Origin: Acidobacteriaceae bacterium
Lineage (GTDB): Bacteria > Acidobacteriota > Terriglobia > Terriglobales > Acidobacteriaceae
Direction: 5' to 3'
DNA length: 64,000 nucleotides
NCBI GenBank assembly: GCA_028283655.1
Contig: JAPWKE010000003.1
Coordinates: 3,038,001-3,102,000 of the forward strand
Position numbers and translations under genes: made by a program. This document shows positions 52,264 through 59,260 of this stretch, one piece after another. Position 1 is the stretch's first letter. Each line of letters begins with the position of its first letter. The notes below the pieces were generated by a model, which made no database searches, was not told the origin of the DNA, and saw only the letters and a list, made by a program, of their open reading frames with translations.

Positions 52264-52289
52264 TGCGACGGCCTCCTTGTCCCGTCGCA
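52264..52289 (-). promoter_or_regulatory. hairpin presenting the ribosome-binding site of the small peptide
   Basis: TGCGACGG and CCGTCGCA pair perfectly on the minus strand, enclosing GACAAGGAGG, the Shine-Dalgarno sequence. The stem ends one base before the ATG. This could limit or regulate ribosome access. Confidence 0.6.
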
Positions 52290-52516
52290 TAGGGTCAGGA
52301 AGTCGGGAAACTTGAAATCACTGGCGGGAATAAAACCCACGCTGCTTCGCATCGGGTTGAGGCATGACACTCCACCCCTGCGAGGGAACTGTGGGGAAAC
52401 CTCTGGGTGCACCTGGGTAAACGTCCTTGCATCGAAGGAGTTAGCGAAAATGAGGGGTTCCGTGGGGAAACCTTGAATCCATCTGCATCCGCGCTCTGTT
52501 GAGGAGGGTTCCGGGC

Positions 52517-52903
52517 ATGGCGATGTTGAACGAGTCGAACCTGCTGGCGATGAAGGCACGAGCGGCGAAGTTCCGCACCAATCACGTCGGCACGAAGCTC
52601 AACGAGGCCGAGTTGCACGAGTTCGAAGCGCTCGCGGAGAAGCGGAAGCAGACGCCATCGGAGCTGATACGCGGGCTGGTGCTGGGCGAGATCGAGCGCG
52701 ACAAACATCCACCACGCGCGAGTGTGGAGCTGGAGGAGATCGCGTCCTTGCGGCTGCTGCTGCTGAACATCCTGCCGGTGTTGGCACGCGGCGAGCGGAT
52801 GACCAACGAGACCTACAAGCAGATCGAAGCCGAGGTGAAGAAGCGGAAGCCGAGCCGTGTGCTGGAGCTGTTCGAGGACTGGCAGAAGCGCGGCCAGCCC
52901 TGA
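52517..52903 (+). CDS. MobC-like ribbon-helix-helix mobilisation protein
   Basis: About 128 residues, without a signal. 'NHVGTKLNEAELHEFEALAE' followed by 'KRKQTPSELIRGLVLGEIE' (about 18-58) is a ribbon-helix-helix unit of the type found in plasmid MobC/relaxosome accessory proteins; a helical C-terminus follows. The ATG at 52517 has GAGGAGG eleven bases upstream (52523 is an alternative). It sits next to broken replication/mobilisation genes and hairpin-rich non-coding DNA, which fits a mobilisable element. No relaxase is visible. Confidence 0.65.
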   Translation: MAMLNESNLLAMKARAAKFRTNHVGTKLNEAELHEFEALAEKRKQTPSELIRGLVLGEIERDKHPPRASVELEEIASLRLLLLNILPVLARGERMTNETYKQIEAEVKKRKPSRVLELFEDWQKRGQP

Positions 52904-53140
52904 GCCGCGGTGGCCGAAGTACCCTCCGCTCCGACGCCGGTCAAGGCGCTTCGCCCGCTGCGCGGCGACCTTCGGTCGGCCCTGACAGCCGTCTCCGCTG
53001 CGGGTGTTGGCCCGGTATGAGGAGCATGTCTGCTCCTCTGTTCTTGAAAGAACCGAGTGCTGATGGGTAGACACCATCCCTAAGCCTGTCGGCTTACGAG
53101 CGGCCAGCAGCAGCCGCAAACTCGAATGAAAAACGAACAA
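52904..53140. other. hairpin-rich non-coding segment, possible oriT
   Basis: About 240 bases without a gene. Notable is the perfect 8-bp stem GAGGAGCA/TGCTCCTC (53019-53038, loop TGTC). Position next to a MobC-like gene would suit an origin of transfer, but no nick-site motif was recognised. Confidence 0.3.
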
Positions 53141-53159
53141 GGCCGGACGATGTCCGGCC
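53141..53159 (-). terminator. terminator after the truncated coiled-coil gene
   Basis: Perfect 8-bp stem GGCCGGAC/GTCCGGCC with a 3-base loop; the minus strand continues TTGTTCGTTTTT. It lies 21 bases past the stop at 53181. Confidence 0.8.
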
Positions 53160-53180
53160 CTGTCTGAGCTTCGTTCGAGG

Positions 53181-53546
53181 TCACTTGGCGGGCTTCTTCT
53201 TGGCCGCTCTCTGCCTTCGTTCCACTTCCTGAATGATCTGGTCGGCGGTGCGATCCCGGCGTATGCGGTCGGCTTCGAGGAGAACGTCGTTGGGGTCTTC
53301 CCATGTGGCGTCATAGGCTCGGCTGAGCTTCTCCCAGCGGCCAATCTCCTTCTCTTCGCGCTCGACCTGGACCTCCAGAAACTCGGAGTTGGTCCAGCAT
53401 CGCAGCTCCTCGAGCTTGGCGATGATGGCGTCTATCGGTTCGCGTCTGAACTTATGATCGCGGAGCTGGCCGAGGCGTTCGATGGCGAACTCCAGATCGC
53501 GGTTGAGCGAGGCGACGGTGAAGTAGATGGTGGACTTCGGAAGGGT
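53181..53546 (-). pseudogene. charged helical protein, 5' end lost
   Basis: From about 53546 to the stop at 53181 the minus strand encodes roughly 120 residues of coherent protein: 'STIYFTVASLNRDLEFAIER', then a long charged helical stretch ('ELRCWTNSEFLEVQVEREEK', 'IIQEVERRQRAAKKKPAK'). Upstream the frame stays open but is antisense to the primase fragment and has no protein character, and no start codon with a ribosome-binding site lies near 53546. I therefore read it as truncated at the junction with that fragment. It has its own terminator. Not recognised functionally. Confidence 0.5.
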
Positions 53547-53561
53547 CTGTGACTCGGTGCG

Positions 53562-54635
53562 GTGGGCGAAGAAACAAACAAGCTCGTCGGCTATCTGGGC
53601 GCGGTGTCGAGGCATCTTGAAAAGCCGCTGGCCGTGATCGTGCAATCGTCGTCGGCAGCGGGCAAAAACTCGCTGATGGATGCGGTGCTGGCCTTCGTGC
53701 CGGAAGAGCAACGTGTGCAGTACTCAGCCATGACGGGCCAATTGCTGTTCTACATGGGCGACACCGATCTCCAAAACAAAGTGCTTGCCATCGTGGAGGA
53801 GGGCGGAGCGCAGCGCGCCTCCTACGCTCTTAAGCTGTTGCAGTCGGAAGGTGAGGGGAGCATCGCATCGACAGGCAAAGACCCGGTGAGCGGTCGCCAC
53901 GTCACGCATGAGTATCGCGTCAAAGGCCCGGTGATGCTCTTCCTCACGACGACGGCGATCGACATCGACGAAGAGCTGCTGAATCGCTGCCTCGTGCTGA
54001 CGGTGAATGAAGATCGAGCGCAAACACAGGCGATCCAGCGCATACAGCGCAAGTCACAGACCATCGAAGGGCTGCTGCGACGCAGAGATCGAGAGGAGCT
54101 GTTGCGCTTGCCAGGAATTGCTGCTGGTATTCGAGGACGGGTGAAAATCGGAGATGTAATTGTCGGAGATCCTTGTTGGGATTGGGGGAGCGGTAAGTGG
54201 AAGACTATCGATGGAGGCGGATCCGAGCTCGCCGTTGCACCACACCAATTACCCCTACACTCTGCACTGAAATTCAAATTCGAAAGAATGGCAGGCGATA
54301 GAGGCTTTGTGGATCGTATCCGAAATGACTGGCCCGCCCAGAAGCCAAGTGAAGCAGCAGATATTGTCATTGGCCCGGTGGCCTCGGGGGCAGCCGTGCT
54401 CAGGGACGCTAGACAGTTAGATAATGTGGAGAAGCAGCATCGAAAGGTCTGTGGTGTCGATATGGAGGCCTATGGAGTTTATGGAGCCTGTATGGACGCT
54501 CGGCTGCCGCAACCCAGGGCGGTAGCGATCAAGTCAGTATGCGATTTTGCTGATTCCTCTAAAAATGATGATTATCAGAGCTACGCTGCTTACATGAGCG
54601 CCCAAATTCTACGTGCATTTCTAGAGAGCGCATAG
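53562..54635 (+). pseudogene. chimera of truncated element primase/helicase and nucleoside-phosphorylase-like domain
   Basis: A 357-codon frame made of two unrelated pieces. Up to about residue 182 it resembles the ATPase part of mobile-element DNA primases ('GYLGAVSRHLEKPLAVIVQS', Walker-A-like SSAAGKNSL with Asn where Ser/Thr is usual, 'RVQYSAMTGQLLFYMGDTDL', 'TTAIDIDEELLNRCLVLTV'). Around 54100-54113 it changes abruptly to the C-terminal part of a PNP/MTA-nucleosidase-type domain ('GIAAGIRGRVKIGDVIVGDP', 'VCGVDMEAYGVYGACMDARL', 'AVAIKSVCDFADSSKNDDYQ'), as found fused to signalling or defence proteins. The GTG start has no ribosome-binding site, and both partners lack their N-termini. Confidence 0.6.
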
Positions 54636-54864
54636 GAGAGCAATCCCTGATCCCCCGCAATCACGGGTGCAGAATCAGGGTGCAAAGCGGGTGCAGGGGA
54701 ATGCACCACAGCATCCGCGCTCGGCATGGACGATCAAACCTGACATGGCGGCCCGCGAAGCGAGCGTCCCCGAGACGGGAGCCGCAGGAAGCTCTTGATG
54801 GGTATGCCTCATCGAGCCGCGCACAGCACTAGAGCGAAGAACGACGTCTAAGCACGCAAAAACA
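54636..54864. other. right part of the island without genes, GGGTGCA repeats
   Basis: No coding sequence recognised. Three GGGTGCA copies occur at 54665, 54678 and 54689. Such repeats often lie near the 3' end of tyrosine integrase genes next to att sites, but no integrase coding sequence is readable here. Confidence 0.4.
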
Positions 54865-54903
54865 AAACCCTCGTTCCCCTAATCAAGGGTGGAACGAGGG
54901 TTT
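54865..54903 (-). terminator. terminator of tRNA-Val
   Basis: Perfect 13-bp stem AAACCCTCGTTCC with a 13-base loop; the minus strand continues TTGTTTTTG. It lies 40 bases past the tRNA 3' end. Confidence 0.88.
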
Positions 54904-54940
54904 GAGCTTTTCGCTATATTTGATCTAAGTGATTGGATAA

Positions 54941-54989
54941 AATGGTAGGCACGAATGGGCTCGAACCATCGACCTCTACCTTGTCAAGG
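54941..54989 (-). repeat. right attachment repeat inside tRNA-Val
   Basis: The copy of the 49-bp repeat at 44791-44839, one mismatch, here embedded in the intact tRNA. The spacing between copies is 10,150 bases. Confidence 0.88.
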
Positions 54990-55019
54990 TAGCGCTCTAA
55001 CCAACTGAGCTACGCGCCT
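54943..55019 (-). tRNA. tRNA-Val (anticodon GAC)
   Basis: A 77-nt cloverleaf including encoded CCA. The acceptor stem AGGCGCG pairs with CGTGCCT (one G-U), the D stem is GCTC/GAGC, the anticodon stem CTACC/GGTAG encloses TTGACAA (GAC at 54983-54985), and the T arm is GATGG-TTCGAGC-CCATT. It is the integration target of the island on its left and remains complete. Confidence 0.95.
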
Positions 55020-55154
55020 ACAAGCGTTCCCCTAGTATACCCCAGATGCAACCTGCGGGCAACGAAAGCGGCAGGATTGCTCGTAGAGCGGAGATCTCCG
55101 TTCTATCGTTACAGGCAGCGGAGCCGGATAGGCTTTACGGTCATCCTCGCCGCG

Positions 55155-55168
55155 TGGTAACGTTTCCA
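55155..55168. promoter_or_regulatory. LacI-type operator candidate upstream of GH127 gene
   Basis: TGGTAACGTTTCCA, a 14-bp near-palindrome with one mismatched pair around central CG, 38 bases upstream of the GH127 start. It closely resembles the perfect palindrome at 59162-59173. Confidence 0.6.
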
Positions 55169-55205
55169 TCATTCTCGGCTGCACGTTTCGCACGAGCTTC
55201 TTCTC

Positions 55206-57197
55206 ATGAGCCCCCTCAATCGCCGCGACTTCCTTTCTCTCTCTCTTCTTACCGCGCTCGACGCGGCCGCAGTACGTCCCCTGCTCGCAAACTCGCTACC
55301 GCAGGGCGCTTCTGTCGGCTCAGTCGCGAAACGATGGGCTGCTTTTGAAGAGCTTCCTTCTCATGCGATTCAGCCTCATGGCTGGCTGCAGCTCTATCTG
55401 AAACGCCAGGCCAGCACTCTTGCTTATGCTCTGGCCGACACCTCCTGGCCTTTCGACACACCCTACTGGCAGGGAGAAGAGCAGGCACCCTCCTGGTGGC
55501 CATGGGAGCAGGTCGCTTATTGGGTCGATGGCGCAACGCGCTGTGCCTTGACCACTGGCGACCAGAAGCTGATGGACCGCGCACTCGAGCGCATTCGCTA
55601 CACGCTCTCGCACGCCAACGGCAGCTACCTCGGCCCGAAGTACATGCGCAACGGTGGGCTGGATTACAACCGCTGGCCGCACGCGATCTTCTTCCGTGCG
55701 CTCACGGCACTCTCGGACAACGGTTCGCTCGCCAACATTCCCGAGATACTCTCTTCCTTCTATCTCTCCTATCAGGACGGCTACGACATAGCCGCGCGCA
55801 ACACCGTCAACGTGGAGACGATGCTCTGGTGCTACGCTCGCACCGGCAACCCCGCGTTGCTCGCGATGGCGGAGCACGCATGGCATGGCTATGTAACCGG
55901 CCAACCGCATGATGCCGCCGACCTCAACGACAAAGCCGTCTTCGGTGGTGGTCCCATCACAGCGCACGGTGTCACATACGCCGAGATGGCGAAGCTGCCA
56001 GCGATCCTCTACGCCTACACCGGCAAGCCCGAGTACCTGCGCTTCGCTCTCGCAGCGCAGCAGCGCATCTTCGACCATCACATGCTCGTCGACGGCATCC
56101 CCTCCACGACCGAGCACTTCGGCACCACGACCGCGCTGGATTCGCATGAGACCTGCGACATCACCGATCACACCTGGACGTGGGGCTATCTGCTCTCCAC
56201 CACCGGAGACGGCGTCTGGGCCGACCGCATCGAACGCGCCTGCTTCAACGCCGGCATGGGCGCAATCCGCAAAGACTGGAAAGGGCTGCAGTACTTCTCC
56301 TGCCCCAACCAGGTCGTTGCCAGCGAGAGCTCGAACCACAACAAACTGAAGCACGGCAACTACTGGATGGCGTACCAGCCAAACCCCGGCCGCGGCACCG
56401 CCTGCTGCGGAGGCAACGTACATCGCCTCTTCCCCAACTACGCCATGCGTATGTGGATGACCACCAGCGACGGGGGGCTCGTCGCTGCCATGTATGGCGC
56501 AAGCAGCGTAAGCGCCAACGTCGGCCACAGCAAAACTCTCGTCACCTTAGAGCAGCGTACGGAGTATCCGTTCGCCGACACCATCCACTTCACCCTCCAC
56601 GCGGCGCACGCGGTCACGTTTCCGTTCAAACTCCGCATCCCAGGTTGGTGTGCGAAGCCAGAACTGAGCATCGACGGCCAGCATGTGCCGATGCCCACGG
56701 TGGAGCACGGCTTCATCACGCTCGACCGACGTTTCAAGCCCGGCACCGTCGTCCGCCTGCGACTGCCGATGGAAGTGAAGGCCATTCACACCGTCGATAA
56801 CGGCATCGCTTATGAGTGCGGTCCGCTGGTCTACACACAGGCACTTGACGCTGCGTGGACGAGCGATGTCGTGCCGAAGTGGACGACCGCCGAGTACCCT
56901 GCATGGAACGCGCACACCGCACAGGCATGGAACTATGGCATCGCAGACCAGCCATTGCCTTCGCTTGAGCGCAACACCAGCGAAGCAAATGACCCGTGGG
57001 CAAACCCACCCTGCTCATTGACCGTGGAAGCCACCACGCTTCCTGCATGGACCACCACCGCGCCAGCCGAGCCAAATGGCGATCGTCTGACGCCTGCTCT
57101 TCCCACCGATCGCCCCGCAAACGGAACAAAGGCGAAGCTGCGGCTGGTTCCGCTGGGAACGACCGAGCTTCGCCTTACTATCTTTCCAAAGATCTAA
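55206..57197 (+). CDS. GH127/DUF1680 family glycosidase (beta-L-arabinofuranosidase-like), Tat-exported
   Basis: An enzyme of 663 residues. The N-terminus has a twin-arginine signal (NRRDFLSLSLLTAL). The (alpha/alpha)6 domain carries the family zinc/catalytic residues in 'SHETCDITDHTW' (Glu315, Cys317) and 'GTACCGGNVHR' (Cys400, Cys401), matching the Glu-Cys-Cys-Cys set of Bifidobacterium HypBA1, in which a Cys is the nucleophile. Two beta-rich domains follow. GH127 and relatives release beta-L-arabinofuranose or related sugars from plant glycans. It is convergent with the GH78-like gene, and a LacI-type operator lies just upstream. Confidence 0.87.
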   Translation: MSPLNRRDFLSLSLLTALDAAAVRPLLANSLPQGASVGSVAKRWAAFEELPSHAIQPHGWLQLYLKRQASTLAYALADTSWPFDTPYWQGEEQAPSWWPWEQVAYWVDGATRCALTTGDQKLMDRALERIRYTLSHANGSYLGPKYMRNGGLDYNRWPHAIFFRALTALSDNGSLANIPEILSSFYLSYQDGYDIAARNTVNVETMLWCYARTGNPALLAMAEHAWHGYVTGQPHDAADLNDKAVFGGGPITAHGVTYAEMAKLPAILYAYTGKPEYLRFALAAQQRIFDHHMLVDGIPSTTEHFGTTTALDSHETCDITDHTWTWGYLLSTTGDGVWADRIERACFNAGMGAIRKDWKGLQYFSCPNQVVASESSNHNKLKHGNYWMAYQPNPGRGTACCGGNVHRLFPNYAMRMWMTTSDGGLVAAMYGASSVSANVGHSKTLVTLEQRTEYPFADTIHFTLHAAHAVTFPFKLRIPGWCAKPELSIDGQHVPMPTVEHGFITLDRRFKPGTVVRLRLPMEVKAIHTVDNGIAYECGPLVYTQALDAAWTSDVVPKWTTAEYPAWNAHTAQAWNYGIADQPLPSLERNTSEANDPWANPPCSLTVEATTLPAWTTTAPAEPNGDRLTPALPTDRPANGTKAKLRLVPLGTTELRLTIFPKI

Positions 57198-57215
57198 AGA
57201 CGGCAGCAGCAGGGC

Positions 57216-58910
57216 TTACGCCTTGCTGACTGCCGCCATGTTCCAGTAGTACTTCCGCAGCAGATACGCAGGGCCACAACTCCACGCGTGGCAAAAGCTA
57301 TTGATGTGGACATCGCCATACGGAGACGCCTTCGAGTTCTTCGGATCGAAGACCTCCCAAAACGTGTCCGCCCCGGCATGCACCATGCCACCCCAATAGC
57401 TCTCCATCATCGCCAGAGCTTCGTCCTTCTTGCCTGCCAGAATCATCGCCTCTGTCACGTAGTGATACAGGTACGGCGCCGCTGGAGGGATTGCCTCCGA
57501 CGACTGCGTTGCCGTGAGCAGCGCATGAGCGCCATCCTCCTTCGACACAACCTCTGCCAGCACCAGCCACGCCTGGCTGGCCCAGGAAACCTGCTTGTTC
57601 GGACCCGAGACAAAGACCCCACGGTCCTTGTCCCAGAAGTTCGCTACAGCCGCAGCCGACATCCGCTTTATCTGAGCCTCATAGAGCGCAACATCTTCCT
57701 TATGCCCGGTCAGCTTCGCCAGCTCAATCGCCTTGCGGTAACTGTAGATCAGCACACCCTGCACCGACGCCGTACGCTCAAGGTCCTTGCGCCAGTCGAT
57801 GAAGATCCAGATATTCTTCGGGTCGACAAACAGGCCGTCGGCATTGACGTCCTTGCTCAACAACTCGAGTTGCAACTTCGCAATCGGGTACAGATCTTTC
57901 CCTGTCGCCATGTCGCCGGAAGCCTGCACATACTCCAGCAGCGTGGGAATGAAGAGCGCAGCGTAATCAAGAATCGTGTTGTTCGAGCGATGCGGCTCCG
58001 GTTTCTCGAAGACACACGCACGCAGCAGGCCGCTGTCCTCTGGAAACGCTGCCAGCAGATAGATCGACCGCTTCACCAGCTCATAATTCTGAAACGATAC
58101 GTAGTTCACCAGAGCCTGCACACGAAGATCACCCAGCCACAGACGCTGATCGCGGCGCGGCCCGTCTTCAAAGACCGTCTGCATGCAATCCCGCAACGTC
58201 GCAAGGCTGGCCTCATCAATGCGTCGCAGCATCTCCGGCGCAGCCGCCGGTGCAGGCGGCGGTGTCTTCTTCGCGGCCGTCACCGCACGGGCGCGGAAGT
58301 TCTTCAGCCGCACCTTATAGGCATTGGAGTTCGACACAACCTTGATCGACACCCAGCGGAACGCATGTCGGCGCTCGATGCGATGCGTTTGTGGCAGGTT
58401 CTCAATGTCCACCGAATCGATCGGCAGCCACGACTCAGACAGCGATCCGTGGTACGGATAAAACGGCTCAGCAATATCACCCGGAACCTCGCCAAAGCGC
58501 AGCTCCAGCCGCGCCGGAGAATCGATGTTCAACCCGACACCTTCGATGTCGAAGCTGAAGTAGCCCGTCATGTGGCGGCCGAAGTCCAGCGTGATGGAGT
58601 CACCCTTCTGCAGCAGCTTCGCCTCTGCCTCGGCGACTGTACCGATGACTGGCATACGCCAACGTTGATACTCTTTCTCGTCCGCAACAGGCCCCACCAT
58701 CGCGACGGGAGTGAGAATGGTTTCATTCAACCGAGGAATCAGCGCCTGCGCCTTGGCCAGGAACTCAGCATGCCGGGCATCCAGCGCCGGCTTGGCCGCA
58801 GCCTGCGCGGCAGGCAGAGTGACTGCAAGAGCCTTCGTTTTCAGTCCGCCAACAACGAGGCTGCTTGCGGCCCCGCGCAGAACATCACGTCGATTCATCC
58901 GGTTCACCAT
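57216..58910 (-). CDS. GH78-like (alpha-L-rhamnosidase-type) glycosidase, Tat-exported
   Basis: A protein of 564 residues with a twin-arginine signal (MNRRDVLRGAASSLVVGG). A beta-sandwich of about 120-210 ('LDFGRHMTGYFSFDIEGVG', 'LELRFGEVPGD') is followed by an (alpha/alpha)6 barrel that begins with 'VFEDGPRRDQRLWLGDLRVQ', the acidic motif equivalent to the D-C-P-x-R-D/E block of GH78, and contains 'NNTILDYAALFIPTLLEYV' and 'EVFDPKNSKASPYGD'. Motif differences from classical rhamnosidases leave substrate specificity open. An ATG at 58898 is an alternative start. It is divergent from the TonB receptor gene, sharing a control region with it. Confidence 0.78.
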   Translation of the reverse strand: MVNRMNRRDVLRGAASSLVVGGLKTKALAVTLPAAQAAAKPALDARHAEFLAKAQALIPRLNETILTPVAMVGPVADEKEYQRWRMPVIGTVAEAEAKLLQKGDSITLDFGRHMTGYFSFDIEGVGLNIDSPARLELRFGEVPGDIAEPFYPYHGSLSESWLPIDSVDIENLPQTHRIERRHAFRWVSIKVVSNSNAYKVRLKNFRARAVTAAKKTPPPAPAAAPEMLRRIDEASLATLRDCMQTVFEDGPRRDQRLWLGDLRVQALVNYVSFQNYELVKRSIYLLAAFPEDSGLLRACVFEKPEPHRSNNTILDYAALFIPTLLEYVQASGDMATGKDLYPIAKLQLELLSKDVNADGLFVDPKNIWIFIDWRKDLERTASVQGVLIYSYRKAIELAKLTGHKEDVALYEAQIKRMSAAAVANFWDKDRGVFVSGPNKQVSWASQAWLVLAEVVSKEDGAHALLTATQSSEAIPPAAPYLYHYVTEAMILAGKKDEALAMMESYWGGMVHAGADTFWEVFDPKNSKASPYGDVHINSFCHAWSCGPAYLLRKYYWNMAAVSKA

Positions 58911-59260
58911 TTCTCTTCATTTCGCCGCTTCAAATCGCAGGCAATGGAAACGATACTATAAAGCGATAACACCAGTCCTCACTCCACACCAGGCAGCCCC
59001 AACCTCGGCCTTTTCGTCGATCGGCAAAAGACTGCTTGTCGCAGTACCTTGCAGCAAAATCAGCATCTTGCTGCGAGATCACGGTAGACACAAACACACT
59101 TTTTTACGACTCTCCCGTTGCCAAGACGGCAAAGGCTGCTATAGAGTGATCGCCGCGCTAAGGAAACGTTTCCATACGCTACCAGAGAAACGCTCTACCT
59201 AGCTAGATTCCAGCCTCAAGAGAGGCTCCCGAAGCCCTGCTTCGACCAGGAGGATCCTCC
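58911..59260. other. divergent control region of second glycan locus
   Basis: 350 bases without a gene, between the GH78-like and TonB receptor genes. It contains the perfect palindrome at 59162-59173 and a related half-site TGGAAACGATAC at 58945-58956 near the GH78-like start, so both directions may answer to the same LacI-type regulator. Confidence 0.55.
59162..59173. promoter_or_regulatory. perfect LacI-type palindrome upstream of TonB receptor
   Basis: GGAAACGTTTCC is fully symmetric with central CG, like LacI/GalR-family operators. It lies 88 bases before the receptor start. Confidence 0.65.

Noticed and set aside
52295-53344. 349-codon minus-strand frame across the MobC-like gene
   Set aside because: It spans a well-supported plus-strand gene, non-coding hairpins and a terminator and has no domain.
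54636-54864. Integrase gene at the right end of the island
   Set aside because: GGGTGCA repeats hint at one having been here, but no frame of adequate length or with tyrosine-recombinase residues exists.
57288-58961. 557-codon plus-strand frame opposite the GH78-like gene
   Set aside because: Antisense to a protein with Tat signal and glycosidase motifs; its translation is Arg/His/Gln-rich without domains.
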